Shown here: in pieces, positions 1-9,491 of the stretch
Layout of the letters: the number at the start of each line of letters is the position of its first letter
Numbering within the stretch: the stretch's first letter is position 1
NCBI RefSeq assembly: GCF_030818545.1
Contig: NZ_JAUTAH010000001.1
Coordinates: 501,001-565,000 of the forward strand
Length of the DNA stretch: 64,000 bases
Source: Brevundimonas sp. SORGH_AS_0993
Lineage (GTDB): Bacteria > Pseudomonadota > Alphaproteobacteria > Caulobacterales > Caulobacteraceae
Reading direction: 5' to 3'
Notes under the pieces: generated by a model
What the model was told of the DNA's origin: nothing
Database searches by the model: none
What the model saw: the letters and a program-made list of their open reading frames with translations, nothing else
Translations under genes and position numbers: made by a program

Positions 1-92
1 CCGAGGCCGCCGTCGGCTTGGCGATCCTTGTGACCTTCTTCCGTAACCGCGGGGACATCGCGGTCGACGACGCTTCCGTGATGAAGGGCTGA
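1..92 (+). CDS. nuoK: NADH-quinone oxidoreductase subunit K, 3' end (partial)
   Basis: Only the last 29 codons are in the window, ending in TGA at 90-92. The visible tail ([17 protein letters not shown]) matches the end of the last helix and the short polar C-terminus of NuoK, a small three-helix membrane subunit of complex I. The call rests mainly on its position directly before nuoL (2-base gap), the usual nuoK-L-M-N order. The 5' part lies outside the window. Confidence 0.8.
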   Translation, partial: EAAVGLAILVTFFRNRGDIAVDDASVMKG

Positions 93-94
93 GC

Positions 95-2200
95 GTGACC
101 TTCCATACCCTCGTCATTCTCGGGATTTTCGCCCCGCTGCTGGGCGCGGCCATCGCCGGCTTCTTCGGACGCCGGATCGGCAACATCCCGTCGCAGGCCG
201 TCACCACCGGTCTGCTGTTCTTCTCGTGCGCCGTCGCCTGGACGGTGTTCGGTCAGTGGACCTGGGGCCATCTGGAACCCTTCACGATCCATCTGGCGCC
301 CTTCATCAACGTGGGCGAATTCCAGTCGGCCTGGTCGATCCGCATCGACGCCCTGTCGGCGACCATGCTGATCGTCGTGACCAGCGTGTCGTCGCTGGTC
401 CACCTGTATTCCTGGGGCTACATGGCCGAGGACGACAGCCGGCCGCGCTTCTTCGCCTATCTGTCGCTGTTCACCTTCATGATGCTGGCGCTGGTGACGG
501 CCGCCGACTTCATGCAGATCTTCTTCGGCTGGGAAGGGGTGGGGCTGGCGTCCTATCTGCTGATCGGCTTCTGGTTCAAGAAGCCGACGGCCAGCGCCGC
601 CGCCATTAAGGCCTTCGTCGTCAACCGCGTCGGCGACTTCGGCTTCGTCCTGGGGATCATGACGATCTTCTGGATGTACGGCACCATCAACTTCGCCGAA
701 CTGTTTCCGCTGATCGCCACCAAGGCCGGCACGACCTGGGAGTTCCTGGGCGTTCACTGGTCCGCGCTGGATCTGGCCGGCTTCCTGCTGTTCATCGGCG
801 CCATGGGCAAGTCGGCCCAGTTCTTCCTGCACACCTGGCTGCCGGACGCGATGGAAGGTCCGACGCCGGTGTCGGCCCTGATCCATGCCGCGACCATGGT
901 GACGGCGGGCGTCTATATGGTCTGTCTGCTGAGCCCGATCTATGAGTATGCGCCTGGCGCGTCGCAGATCATCGCCATCATCGGCGCGATCACGGCCCTG
1001 TTCGCCGCGACGGTTGGCCTGACCCAGAACGACATCAAGCGGGTCATCGCCTATTCGACTTGTTCGCAGCTGGGCTACATGTTCTTCGCGGCGGGCGTCG
1101 GGGCCTATCAGGCCGCCATGTTCCACCTGTTCACCCACGCCTTCTTCAAGGCCCTGCTGTTCCTGGGCGCCGGTTCGGTGATCCACGGGATGCACCACGA
1201 ACAGGACATGCGGAAGATGGGCGGGCTGTGGAAGCTGCTGCCGGTCACCTATGCGGTGATGACCATCGGCACCATCGCCATCACCGGCCTGGGCATTCCC
1301 GGCGTCGGCGGCTTCGCAGGCTTCTACTCCAAGGATTCGATCATCGAGAGCGCCTATGCTTCGGCGGCCTCGGGTCACTCGGCCATCGGTCTATTCGCCT
1401 TCTTCGTCGGCATCATCGCCGCCGGTCTGACGGCCTACTATTCGTGGCGCCTGGTCTTCATGACCTTCCACAACAAGCCCGTTTGGAAGGAAGAGGGGGC
1501 GCATCACGCCGACGATCACGCCACGGACGCTCAGCTTGAGACGCATTCCGAGCCGCTGCCCGACGATCATGGCCACGCCGTCGCCCATGCTCACGCGCAT
1601 GACGACCATGCTCACGACCACCATGGCCCGCTGCAGCCGCATGAAAGCCCGCCGGTCATGCTGATCCCGCTGATCCTGCTGTCGGTCGGCGCCGTCGCCG
1701 CCGGCTTCGTCTTCGCGCCGCACTTCATCGGCCACCACGAGGGCGAATTCTGGCGCGGCGCCATCTTCACCGGCGAACACAACCACGTCCTGCACGAAAG
1801 CCACGCGGTCCCGACCTGGGTGAAGTGGTCGCCGCTGATCCTGACGCTGATCGGCACGGCCTTCGCCTATTGGATCTATGTCGCCCGCGAAGGCATGGGC
1901 CGTCGCATGGCCGAGCGGAACGGCGTCATATACCGCTTCCTCTACAACAAGTGGTATTTCGACGAGCTGTACGACTTCGTCTTCGTGCGCGGGTTCCGCG
2001 CCATCGGGAACTTCTTCTGGAAGATCTGTGACGTGAAGATCATCGACGGGCTGGGGCCGAACGGCGCCGCCTGGGCGTCTCTGAAATCCGCCGCGCGGCT
2101 GGGCAAGATCCAGTCCGGCTATGTCTATCACTATGCCTTCGTGATGCTGCTCGGGGTGGCCGGTCTGCTCACCTTCGCCATCCTCGCGTGGGGAGCCTGA
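95..2200 (+). CDS. nuoL: NADH-quinone oxidoreductase subunit L
   Basis: The largest antiporter-like membrane subunit of respiratory complex I, 701 aa from a GTG start two bases after nuoK. The proton_antipo N domain lies at about residues 75-125 and the main antiporter domain at about 140-440, with the conserved [20 protein letters not shown] segment and the lysine-bearing [20 protein letters not shown] stretch. The C-terminal part carries the lateral amphipathic helix and a last membrane segment. An unusual His/Asp-rich insert fills about residues 467-520, between membrane segments. It is co-transcribed with nuoM and nuoN, with gaps of only 4 and 7 bases. It couples quinone reduction to proton translocation. 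Confidence 0.98.
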   Translation: MTFHTLVILGIFAPLLGAAIAGFFGRRIGNIPSQAVTTGLLFFSCAVAWTVFGQWTWGHLEPFTIHLAPFINVGEFQSAWSIRIDALSATMLIVVTSVSSLVHLYSWGYMAEDDSRPRFFAYLSLFTFMMLALVTAADFMQIFFGWEGVGLASYLLIGFWFKKPTASAAAIKAFVVNRVGDFGFVLGIMTIFWMYGTINFAELFPLIATKAGTTWEFLGVHWSALDLAGFLLFIGAMGKSAQFFLHTWLPDAMEGPTPVSALIHAATMVTAGVYMVCLLSPIYEYAPGASQIIAIIGAITALFAATVGLTQNDIKRVIAYSTCSQLGYMFFAAGVGAYQAAMFHLFTHAFFKALLFLGAGSVIHGMHHEQDMRKMGGLWKLLPVTYAVMTIGTIAITGLGIPGVGGFAGFYSKDSIIESAYASAASGHSAIGLFAFFVGIIAAGLTAYYSWRLVFMTFHNKPVWKEEGAHHADDHATDAQLETHSEPLPDDHGHAVAHAHAHDDHAHDHHGPLQPHESPPVMLIPLILLSVGAVAAGFVFAPHFIGHHEGEFWRGAIFTGEHNHVLHESHAVPTWVKWSPLILTLIGTAFAYWIYVAREGMGRRMAERNGVIYRFLYNKWYFDELYDFVFVRGFRAIGNFFWKICDVKIIDGLGPNGAAWASLKSAARLGKIQSGYVYHYAFVMLLGVAGLLTFAILAWGA

Positions 2201-2204
2201 GCCC

Positions 2205-3689
2205 GTGCCCTACATCCTGAGCCTCGTTACATTCCTGCCCCTGGTCGGGGCCCTGGCGATCTTCGTCGCCCGGCTGTCGTCCAAGTCGCAGGACGCCGCC
2301 GCGCCCGCCGCGCGCTGGATCGCCCTGATGACGACGCTGGTCGTTCTGGCGGTGTCGGTCGTGCTGGTCGCCGGTTTCAACCCGGCCGACACCGGCTATC
2401 AGTTCGTCGAGTTCGCGCCCTGGTTCGCCGGCGCCAGCTATCACCTGGGCGTCGACGGGATTTCGATCCTGTTCGTCCTGTTGACGGCCTTCCTGATGCC
2501 GATCTGCATCGTGGCCAGCTGGAAGTCGGTCGATAAGCGCGTCGTCGAATATATGATCGCTTTCCTGATCCTGGAAACTCTGGTCATCGGCGTGTTCACG
2601 GCGCTGGACCTGTTCCTGTTCTATATCTTCTTCGAAGGCACCCTGGTGCCTATGTTCCTCATCATCGGCATCTGGGGCGGTCAGAACCGGATCTACGCGG
2701 CCTATAAATTCTTCCTCTACACCCTGCTGGGCTCGGTGCTGATGCTGCTGGCCATGCTGTGGATGGCGCATACGGCGGGCACCACCAGCATTCCCGAGCT
2801 GAAGCGGTTCGCCTTCGATCCGGCTGTCCAGCCGATCCTGTGGCTGGCCTTCTTCGCCTCGTTCGCGGTCAAGATGCCGATGTGGCCGGTCCACACCTGG
2901 CTGCCGGACGCCCACGTTCAGGCGCCGACGGCCGGGTCGGTCATCCTGGCCGGCATCCTGCTGAAGCTGGGCGGCTACGGCTTCGTCCTGTTCAACGTCC
3001 CGATGTTCCCGATGGCGTCGGAGATGTTCCGGCCGCTGGTCTTCACCCTGTCGGTGATCGCCATCGTCTATACGTCGCTGGTCGCCTGGCGTCAGACGGA
3101 CATGAAGAAGCTGATCGCCTACTCGTCGATCGCTCACATGGGATTCGTCACCCTGGGCATCTTCTCCGGCAACGACATCGGCCTGCAGGGCGCGGTCTTC
3201 CAGATGATCAGCCACGGCTTGATCTCGGGCGCGCTGTTCCTGTGCGTGGGCGTGGTCTATGATCGGATGCACACCCGCGAGATCGCGCTTTACGGTGGCC
3301 TGACGTCCAAGATGCCCTGGTATGCGGCCATCTTCCTGATGTTCACCATGGCCAACGTCGGCCTGCCGGGAACCTCGGGTTTCATCGGCGAAGTGCTGAC
3401 CATGACGGGCGCCTATCACGCCTCGACCTGGGCGGCGCTGGTCGCGGCCTCGGGCGTGATCTTCTCGGCGGTCTATGCGCTGACCCTTTATCGCGCGGTC
3501 ATGTTCGGCGAGATCACCAATCCGAAGCTTGAGACCATCACCGACATCGACAAGCGCGAACTGCTGCTGTTCGTGCCCCTGATCGTCGGCGCCATCTGGC
3601 TGGGGGTCCATCCGGCTTCCGTCCTCGATTACACCGGGCCTGCCGTCGAGGCCCTGACCAGCACCTATCGCGCCGCGATCGGCGGGTGA
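2205..3689 (+). CDS. nuoM: NADH-quinone oxidoreductase subunit M
   Basis: A 494-aa multi-spanning antiporter-like subunit of complex I, starting at GTG 2205, four bases after the nuoL stop. The family hallmarks are clear: the [17 protein letters not shown] segment, the [19 protein letters not shown] motif around residues 228-246, and [18 protein letters not shown] around 300-317. These hold the membrane-embedded Lys/Glu residues of the proton channel. Length is normal for the family. It is read in one transcript with nuoL and nuoN. Confidence 0.98.
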   Translation: MPYILSLVTFLPLVGALAIFVARLSSKSQDAAAPAARWIALMTTLVVLAVSVVLVAGFNPADTGYQFVEFAPWFAGASYHLGVDGISILFVLLTAFLMPICIVASWKSVDKRVVEYMIAFLILETLVIGVFTALDLFLFYIFFEGTLVPMFLIIGIWGGQNRIYAAYKFFLYTLLGSVLMLLAMLWMAHTAGTTSIPELKRFAFDPAVQPILWLAFFASFAVKMPMWPVHTWLPDAHVQAPTAGSVILAGILLKLGGYGFVLFNVPMFPMASEMFRPLVFTLSVIAIVYTSLVAWRQTDMKKLIAYSSIAHMGFVTLGIFSGNDIGLQGAVFQMISHGLISGALFLCVGVVYDRMHTREIALYGGLTSKMPWYAAIFLMFTMANVGLPGTSGFIGEVLTMTGAYHASTWAALVAASGVIFSAVYALTLYRAVMFGEITNPKLETITDIDKRELLLFVPLIVGAIWLGVHPASVLDYTGPAVEALTSTYRAAIGG

Positions 3690-3696
3690 GACCATA

Positions 3697-5139
3697 ATGC
3701 CTGATCTGTCCTCCGCCCTGCATCTCGCCGCTTCGGAAGTCACCCTCGCGGTCGGCGCCCTGGTCCTGCTGATGGTCGGCGCCTTCATCGGCGACAAGAG
3801 CTCCCGGCTGGTGTCCGTCCTGTCAGTGCTGCTGCTGATCGCCGCGTCGGTCATCGCCGTCGCAGGCCCGTGGGGCGTCGCCTTCAACGGCGCCTATGTG
3901 GCCGATCCGCTGGCCATCTACGCCAAGAGCCTGATCTATCTGTCGGCGGCGGTCGCCATCATCCTGGGCGACGGCTGGATGAAACGGACCCGCATCGCCA
4001 AGTCCGAATATCCGGTCCTGATCGTTCTGGCCTCGGTCGGCATGGGGATGATGGCGTCCTCGGGCGACCTGATCTCAATGTATGTCGGCATCGAGCTGCA
4101 TTCGCTGGCCCTCTATGTGCTGGCCGCCTTCCACCGTGACAACGTCAAGGCGTCGGAAGCGGGCCTGAAGTATTTCGTCCTGGGCGCCCTGTCGTCGGGT
4201 CTGCTGCTGTACGGCGCCAGCCTGATCTATGGCTTCGCCGGTTCGATGCGGTTCGAGGACATCGCCGCCTTCGCCGTCGACCATCCGTCGACCGGCCTGC
4301 TGTTTGGCCTGGTCTTCCTGATCTGCGGCCTGGCGTTCAAGGTCTCGGCCGCGCCGTTCCACATGTGGACACCCGACGTCTATGAGGGCGCGCCGACCCC
4401 GGTCGTGGCCCTGTTCGCCACGGCCCCGAAGGTGGCGGCCATGGTCCTGATCGCGCGGACGCTGGAAACCGGTTTCGGCGACGCCCACGCGCAGTGGTCG
4501 CAGGTTCTGATCGCCATCTCCCTGATCAGCTTCGTAGTCGGCGCCTTCGGCGGTCTGGCGCAGAAGGACATCCAGCGCCTGCTGGCCTATTCGTCCATCG
4601 CCAACATCGGCTATGCGCTGCTGGGCATCGCGGCGGGCACGTCGGCGGGACTGCAGGCCATGCTGATGTTCATGACGCTTTATGTCATCGACCAGTTGGG
4701 CTTCTTCGCCATTCTGCTGTCGCTGTCGCGCTCGGGTCGTCCGATCCGTCGCATCCAGGATCTGGCGGGGCTGAAGAAGGACAAGCCGCTGACGGCGGTG
4801 GCCCTGACCGTCCTGTCGCTGTCGGTCCTGGGGATGCCGCCGTTCTCGGGCTTCTGGGGCAAATACTATGTGTTCGGCGCCGCCGCCAACGCCGGGTTGT
4901 GGCCGGTCGCCGCCGCCGGTCTGGTCGCCTCGGTCGTGGCCGCCTTCTACTATCTGCGGATCATCAAGCTGATGTGGTTCGATGCGCCCGTGGACGAGAC
5001 GGCGACCGATAAGGCGCCGGTCGAGGCGCAATGGATCGGCTGGGCGTGCGCGGCCTTCGCCTTCCCGCTGGTGCTTGTGGGTCTGACCTGGCTGGAACCG
5101 CTGACCAAGGCCGCGAGCGCCGGCTTCGGGAACGGATAG
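3697..5139 (+). CDS. nuoN: NADH-quinone oxidoreductase subunit N
   Basis: A 480-aa third antiporter-like subunit of complex I, with ATG at 3697 seven bases after nuoM. Typical NuoN segments are visible: YVGIELHSLALYVLAAF, FKVSAAPFHMWTPDVYEGAP and QKDIQRLLAYSSIANIGYALLG (residues about 285-310). It is the last complex I gene of the operon. The next gene, birA, begins only four bases later, so the cofactor and RNA genes that follow probably share the nuo transcript. Confidence 0.98.
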   Translation: MPDLSSALHLAASEVTLAVGALVLLMVGAFIGDKSSRLVSVLSVLLLIAASVIAVAGPWGVAFNGAYVADPLAIYAKSLIYLSAAVAIILGDGWMKRTRIAKSEYPVLIVLASVGMGMMASSGDLISMYVGIELHSLALYVLAAFHRDNVKASEAGLKYFVLGALSSGLLLYGASLIYGFAGSMRFEDIAAFAVDHPSTGLLFGLVFLICGLAFKVSAAPFHMWTPDVYEGAPTPVVALFATAPKVAAMVLIARTLETGFGDAHAQWSQVLIAISLISFVVGAFGGLAQKDIQRLLAYSSIANIGYALLGIAAGTSAGLQAMLMFMTLYVIDQLGFFAILLSLSRSGRPIRRIQDLAGLKKDKPLTAVALTVLSLSVLGMPPFSGFWGKYYVFGAAANAGLWPVAAAGLVASVVAAFYYLRIIKLMWFDAPVDETATDKAPVEAQWIGWACAAFAFPLVLVGLTWLEPLTKAASAGFGNG

Positions 5140-5143
5140 GGCG

Positions 5144-5908
5144 TTGACGCCCGCCCCCCTGGTCATTCTCGACGAGATCGACTCCACCCTGTCGGAGGCG
5201 CGGCGTCTGGCCGAGGCCGGCGAACCGGGCCCGAGGTGGATCGTGGCCCGTCGTCAGACGGCGGGGCGCGGACGACGGGGCAGGGCCTGGATCGATAAGC
5301 CAGGAAACCTGGCCGCGACCCTGCTGATCCGGGTTCAGGGCACAGCGCGCGAAGCCGCCCAGACGACCTTCATCGCCGCCCTTGCTGTCGCGGACCTGAT
5401 GGACGTGTTCGTGTCCCCGGCCTTGGTTTCCATCAAATGGCCCAACGACGTGCTTCTGGACGGACGCAAGGCGTCGGGCATCCTGGTTGAGAGCGGGCCG
5501 CATCCGGGCGGGGGGCTGTGGCTGGCCGTCGGGATCGGGGTCAATCTGACCCATGCGCCGGAGGGAACGGAGTCCGTCTCGGGCGCCATCGCCGACCGCC
5601 TGCGCGCCGATCTGGCGTTCGCGCCCCCGGTGGAGGCCGCGGCAGAAATCCTGGCTGAGACCTTCGCCGTCTGGTGGGGCCGTTGGCAGACCCTGGGGTT
5701 CGAGCCGGTGCTGGACGCCTGGACCAGCCGCCTGACAGGCTTGGGCGGCCCCTGCACGGTGCGGCTGGATCATGAGACGCTCGAAGGCGTGGCCGAGGGT
5801 GTGGAAGCCCACGGCGCGCTTCGTGTGCGTCTGGCCGACGGCTCGGCGCGGCTGATTTCCGCCGGCGACGTCTTCTTCGGCGCGACGCCGCAGGGCGAGA
5901 CCGCCTGA
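5144..5908 (+). CDS. birA: Biotin--[acetyl-CoA-carboxylase] ligase
   Basis: Biotin protein ligase that activates biotin as biotinyl-AMP and attaches it to the lysine of biotin carboxyl carrier protein. It is 254 aa from a TTG start at 5144. The catalytic signature GRGRRGRAW is at about residues 42-50, with [17 protein letters not shown] at about 101-117. The N-terminal winged-helix DNA-binding domain of the E. coli BirA repressor is absent, so this is a monofunctional ligase that should not regulate bio genes directly. Its TGA overlaps the coaX ATG (TGATG). The nuoN-birA-coaX order is common in Alphaproteobacteria. Confidence 0.95.
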   Translation: MTPAPLVILDEIDSTLSEARRLAEAGEPGPRWIVARRQTAGRGRRGRAWIDKPGNLAATLLIRVQGTAREAAQTTFIAALAVADLMDVFVSPALVSIKWPNDVLLDGRKASGILVESGPHPGGGLWLAVGIGVNLTHAPEGTESVSGAIADRLRADLAFAPPVEAAAEILAETFAVWWGRWQTLGFEPVLDAWTSRLTGLGGPCTVRLDHETLEGVAEGVEAHGALRVRLADGSARLISAGDVFFGATPQGETA

Positions 5909-6684
5909 TGCTGCTGGCCATCGAACAGGGCAATACGAACACGCTGTTCGCGGTTCACGACGGCGCGGAATGGATCGCCCAGTGGCGCGCCGCGACCGAG
6001 GCCAGCCGCACCGCCGACGAATACGCCGTCTGGCTGAACCAGCTTCTGGCCATGAAGGGGCTGAGGTTCGAGCAGTTGACGGGCTGCATCATCTCCAGCG
6101 TGGTGCCGCAGTCGATCTTCAACCTGCGCAATCTGGCGCGGCGTTATCTGAACCTTGAGCCCTTGGTGATCGGCGAGAACGTCGATCTGGGCATCGACGT
6201 GCGGATCGCCAAGCCCAGCGAGGCGGGGGCGGACCGTCTGGTCAACGCCATCGGGGCCAAACTAGTCTATCCCGGCGACCTGATCGTGATCGACAGCGGC
6301 ACGGCCACCACCTTCGACATTGTCGCCGAGGACGGCGCCTTCGAGGGCGGGCTGATCGCGCCGGGCATCAATCTGTCGCTGCAGGCGCTGCACGAGGCGG
6401 CGGCCAAGCTGCCGCGCATCGCCATCCAAAGGCCCGACAAGGTCATCGGCAAGGGCACGGTTGAGGCCATGCAATCCGGGGTCTTCTGGGGCTATGTCTC
6501 GCTGATCGAAGGTCTGGTCGGACGCATCAAGACGGAGTGGGGCGGCCCCATGACCGTCATCGGCACCGGCGGCGTGGCCAGCCTGTTCGAAGGCGCCACC
6601 GACAGCATCGACCACTTCGATTCGGATCTGACGATCCGCGGACTCCTCGAAATTTGGCGTCGCAACGCTCATCTGACGGACTGA
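5908..6684 (+). CDS. coaX: Type III pantothenate kinase
   Basis: Phosphorylates pantothenate, the first step of coenzyme A synthesis. It is 258 aa, normal for PanK-III, an ASKHA-fold kinase. Seen are the phosphate-binding N-terminal motif ([11 protein letters not shown], residues 2-12), [11 protein letters not shown] around residues 107-117, DSGTATTFD around 128-136, and a GTGG motif near the C-terminus. The usual acidic residue of motif 1 (Asp in IDxGNT) is Glu here; the other catalytic aspartates are kept. Start ATG overlaps the birA stop. The rnj ATG follows the coaX TGA with no gap, implying translational coupling. Confidence 0.95.
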   Translation: MLLAIEQGNTNTLFAVHDGAEWIAQWRAATEASRTADEYAVWLNQLLAMKGLRFEQLTGCIISSVVPQSIFNLRNLARRYLNLEPLVIGENVDLGIDVRIAKPSEAGADRLVNAIGAKLVYPGDLIVIDSGTATTFDIVAEDGAFEGGLIAPGINLSLQALHEAAAKLPRIAIQRPDKVIGKGTVEAMQSGVFWGYVSLIEGLVGRIKTEWGGPMTVIGTGGVASLFEGATDSIDHFDSDLTIRGLLEIWRRNAHLTD

Positions 6685-8359
6685 ATGAAAAAGCAAACCC
6701 AAGACGAACTCGTTTTCCTGCCGCTGGGCGGCTCGGACGAGGTCGGTATGAATCTGAACGCCTATGGCTATGGGCCCGAGACGAACCGCGAATGGCTGGT
6801 CGTCGATGTGGGCGTGACCTTTGGCGATCTGTCCACGCCAGGCGTGGATGTGATCGTGCCCGATCCCGCCTTCCTGCAAGGCGAGACCATTCGCGGCATC
6901 GTCCTGACCCACGCGCACGAGGACCATATCGGCGCCCTGGGTTGGTTGTGGCCGCAGTTGAAGGCGCCGGTCTATGCGACGCCCTTCACCGCCTATCTGA
7001 TTCCGCGACAAGCTGCGCGAGCGCAATCTGCTGGACCAGGTCGAACTGATCGAGGTGCCGCTGGGCGGATCAGTCCAGTTGGGGCCGTTCGGCGTGACCT
7101 TCGTCACCATGACCCACTCGATCGCCGAGCCGAACGGCCTGGCCATCGATACGCCCCTGGGCCTGGTGTTCCATACGGGCGACTGGAAGATCGACGACCA
7201 GCCGGTGATCGGCAGCCAAACCGACGCCCCCGCCATCCGCGCCTTGGGCGACAAGGGCGTGCTGGCGATGGTGTGCGATTCCACCAATGTCTTCGTGCCG
7301 GGCGTCGCCGGGTCGGAGGGCGACGTGGCAGTGGCGCTGAGCGACCTGATTTCGACCCTGAATGGACGTGTGGCGGTCGGATGTTTCGCCTCCAACGTCG
7401 CACGGATGGACAGCGTGATCCGCGCGGCCGAGGCCTGCGGGCGTCGCGTGGCTCTGGCCGGGCGGTCGATGCACCGGATCACGGCGGCGGCCAAACATGT
7501 CGGCATGCTGCAGGGGGTGAAACCCTTCCTGTCGGACGAGGAGGCCCGCGTCTGGCCCGCCGACCAGATTCTTTATCTGTGCACCGGCAGCCAGGGCGAG
7601 GCGAGGGCGGCCCTGTCGCGCGTCGCGGATGGCACGCACCCGACGGTCAAGCTGGGCCTGGGCGATCACTGCATCTTCTCCTCGCGCCAGATTCCGGGCA
7701 ACGAACTGGCCATTGGCCGGCTGCAGGATCGATTGGCGGATCGGGGCGTACGCCTCTACACCGAGAAGGACCATCCGGGCATCCACGTCTCGGGGCACCC
7801 GTGCCGCGAAGAACTGAAGCAGATGTACGAATGGGCGCGGCCGCAGATCGCCGTGCCGACCCATGGGGTGCGCCGCTTCCTGCTGGAACACGCCAACCTG
7901 GCCCAGGAGATGGGCGTTCCGGAAACGGTGACGCCGCGCAACGGCGACATGGTGCGCCTGGCGCCTGGGCCGGCGGCTATCGTGGACGAGGTTCCGAACG
8001 GCCGTCTCTATGTCGACGGCGGCATGCTGGTGACGGAACAGGGCGAGGCCCTGAAGGAACGCCGCCACGCCTCGACCAACGGGGTGCTGATCGTCAGCTT
8101 CTGCCTAGACAAGCGGGGGCGGATCGTCAGCGACATCGACATCCGCAGCGTCGGCCTGCCCGGCGATCTGAAGACGCCGCTGGGCGATGCCCTGGACGAT
8201 CTGGCCGAGCGGGTCGAACAGGTGGTCAAGAGCCTGAAGGGCGAGGCGCTGGACGACGAGATGGTCATCGAACAGGCGGTGGCCCGCGTACTGAAGAAGG
8301 CCAGCCAGCAGATCTGGGATCGGCGTCCCATCGTCGAGACCATCGTGTTGAGACTGTAG
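6685..8359 (+). pseudogene. rnj: Ribonuclease J, interrupted by a one-base insertion (possible sequence error)
   Basis: Metallo-beta-lactamase/beta-CASP nuclease of RNA turnover, with endo- and 5'-exonuclease activity in the family. The N-terminal part reads in the frame of ATG 6685 and contains the zinc motif THAHEDHIGAL (residues about 73-83). After ...FTAYLI the frame changes. Codons then continue correctly in the +1 frame from about 7005 to TAG 8357-8359, including PLGGSVQLGPF, the beta-CASP region (VPTHGVRRF) and the C-terminal domain. Deleting one C of the pair at 7003-7004 gives ...AYLIRDKLRERNLLDQVELIEVPLGG and a continuous 557-aa protein of normal length. The uncorrected frame stays open by chance to 8592, so an automatic caller may report a false 635-aa protein. 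Confidence 0.9.
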
Positions 8360-8368
8360 AAGACGGGG

Positions 8369-8707
8369 ATGGCCGAACGTCTGTTCCTGCTGAAGCCCGA
8401 CTGGCGCGACGATCAGGGCGGGCCCTGGTTCTGTCCGGCAGGCGCCTATGTGGAGGGCGTGTTGGCCTTTTATCCCCGGCTACGGGATGCGCTGGAAGTG
8501 GTCTATCTGGATCACCCCCGACCGCGCCCAGCCGTGATCGCCGAGGTCGGGGTGGCGCATCAGAGCTGTCCCGTCCTGATCCTGGACGGTGAGCTGGACT
8601 GGCCCGAGGCCCAGGTCAGCGAAACGACGGGACGGCGTTTCCTGCAGGATTACGCCATCGCCCCCTATCTGGCGGCGCGTTACGGGGTGGGGCGGCCCCA
8701 CCCGTGA
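8369..8707 (+). CDS. DUF3088 family protein
   Basis: A 112-aa soluble protein resembling the DUF3088 family. Family-like features are the N-terminal LFLLKPDWRD, the CPAGAYVEGVLAFYP segment and the PRPRPAVIAEVGVAHQSCPVLIL stretch in the middle, suggestive of a thioredoxin-like fold. No function is established. It starts at ATG 8369, nine bases after rnj (GGGG just upstream), and is probably the last gene of the nuo-birA-coaX-rnj transcript. The tautomerase-like gene on the opposite strand ends 10 bases downstream. Confidence 0.75.
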   Translation: MAERLFLLKPDWRDDQGGPWFCPAGAYVEGVLAFYPRLRDALEVVYLDHPRPRPAVIAEVGVAHQSCPVLILDGELDWPEAQVSETTGRRFLQDYAIAPYLAARYGVGRPHP

Positions 8708-8717
8708 AGACGCAGCG

Positions 8718-9069
8718 TCAGCCGATCGTGGCTTTTCGATAGGTCTCGTTCAGTTCGAACACCTCCGCGGAGACTTCCACCTTGCCGTTCAGGGACGGCA
8801 GGGCACAGTGCAATATCTCCAGCACCCGCTCGCTGAGGGCGCTCTTCTGCTCCGACGTTCGGCCCGACATCAGGCCGATGCGGCAGGCTAGCATGGCGGT
8901 CTCGGGTGCGCCGTCGGCGATGACGACATGGTCCAGCGCGATCAGCCTCGTCTTGCAGGCCGACAGGGCCGCGTCGGCGATCTCCACGGCGGCGGCGTGG
9001 ATGTCCAGGGCGACCGGCGTCCAGTCGAGGGGCCAGGTGACGGGTGTATTCCAGGGTGATCTGCGGCAT
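8718..9069 (-). pseudogene. 5-carboxymethyl-2-hydroxymuconate isomerase-like protein (tautomerase superfamily), one-base frameshift
   Basis: Reading leftward from the ATG at 9069-9067, the protein begins MPQITLEYTRHL, typical of the CHMI/tautomerase family in which Pro-2 becomes the catalytic N-terminal proline. After 12 residues the frame shifts. The rest (DWTPVALDIHAAAVEIADAA... to ETYRKATIG) lies one frame over. Removing one base from the GGGG run (+ strand 9029-9032) gives ...RHLALDWTPVALD and a continuous 116-aa protein, the usual CHMI length. The family isomerises 5-carboxymethyl-2-hydroxymuconate in homoprotocatechuate breakdown, but no other gene of that pathway is nearby, so the substrate is unknown. 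Confidence 0.7.
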
Positions 9070-9147
9070 GGCGGGGACTCGTCGTGGGAAGGCCGATCCT
9101 CTAGACCCGTTTCAGCCGGACGCCAAAGTCCGGTCAGGAGGTTCCTT

Positions 9148-9414
9148 ATGCTTGTCGGCGTCTTCACCATGGTCGGCATCTACATCATCGTCTGGTGGAC
9201 GGTGCTGTTCGCCGTCCTGCCGCTGGGCATGGCCGGCGAGACGAAGGACCCGCCGACCGATGGCACGCAATGGGGCGCGCCGCGCACGCCCAATCTGAAG
9301 AAGAAGTTCCTGACCACGACCTGGGTGTCGGCCGTCGTCTGGGTGTTCGTGATGGTACTGATCTTCACCGGCTGGCTGCCGCTGCCGGACTTCTCCAGCG
9401 CGCCGGCGGTCTAA
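9148..9414 (+). CDS. DUF1467 family small membrane protein
   Basis: An 88-aa protein with two predicted membrane helices, at residues about 2-25 (MLVGVFTMVGIYIIVWWTV) and about 58-78 (VSAVVWVFVMVLIFTGWL). They are separated by a polar loop with the family-typical GTQWGAPRTPNLKKK. Start ATG 9148 has a perfect AGGAGGT ribosome-binding site at 9136-9142, six bases upstream, which rules out longer upstream starts. DUF1467 genes sit next to proS in many Alphaproteobacteria. The function is unknown. Confidence 0.85.
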   Translation: MLVGVFTMVGIYIIVWWTVLFAVLPLGMAGETKDPPTDGTQWGAPRTPNLKKKFLTTTWVSAVVWVFVMVLIFTGWLPLPDFSSAPAV

Positions 9415-9491
9415 ACGCGACGGCGGCCTAGCTTTCGCCCCGCTGCACCGGCTAAAGCCTAGGTCTGTTTCGACGCCTAGGATTTCCGACC

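Noticed and set aside
2169-3887. A 572-aa minus-strand open frame opposite nuoM.
   Set aside because: Composition is charged and repetitive (Asp, Arg, Gln, His), while the plus strand encodes a complete NuoM.
6685-8592. An apparent 635-aa open frame starting at the rnj ATG.
   Set aside because: After about residue 108 the translation is Arg/Gly/Pro-rich nonsense, while the true RNase J sequence runs in the next frame. It is a by-product of the extra base and of GC-rich codon bias.
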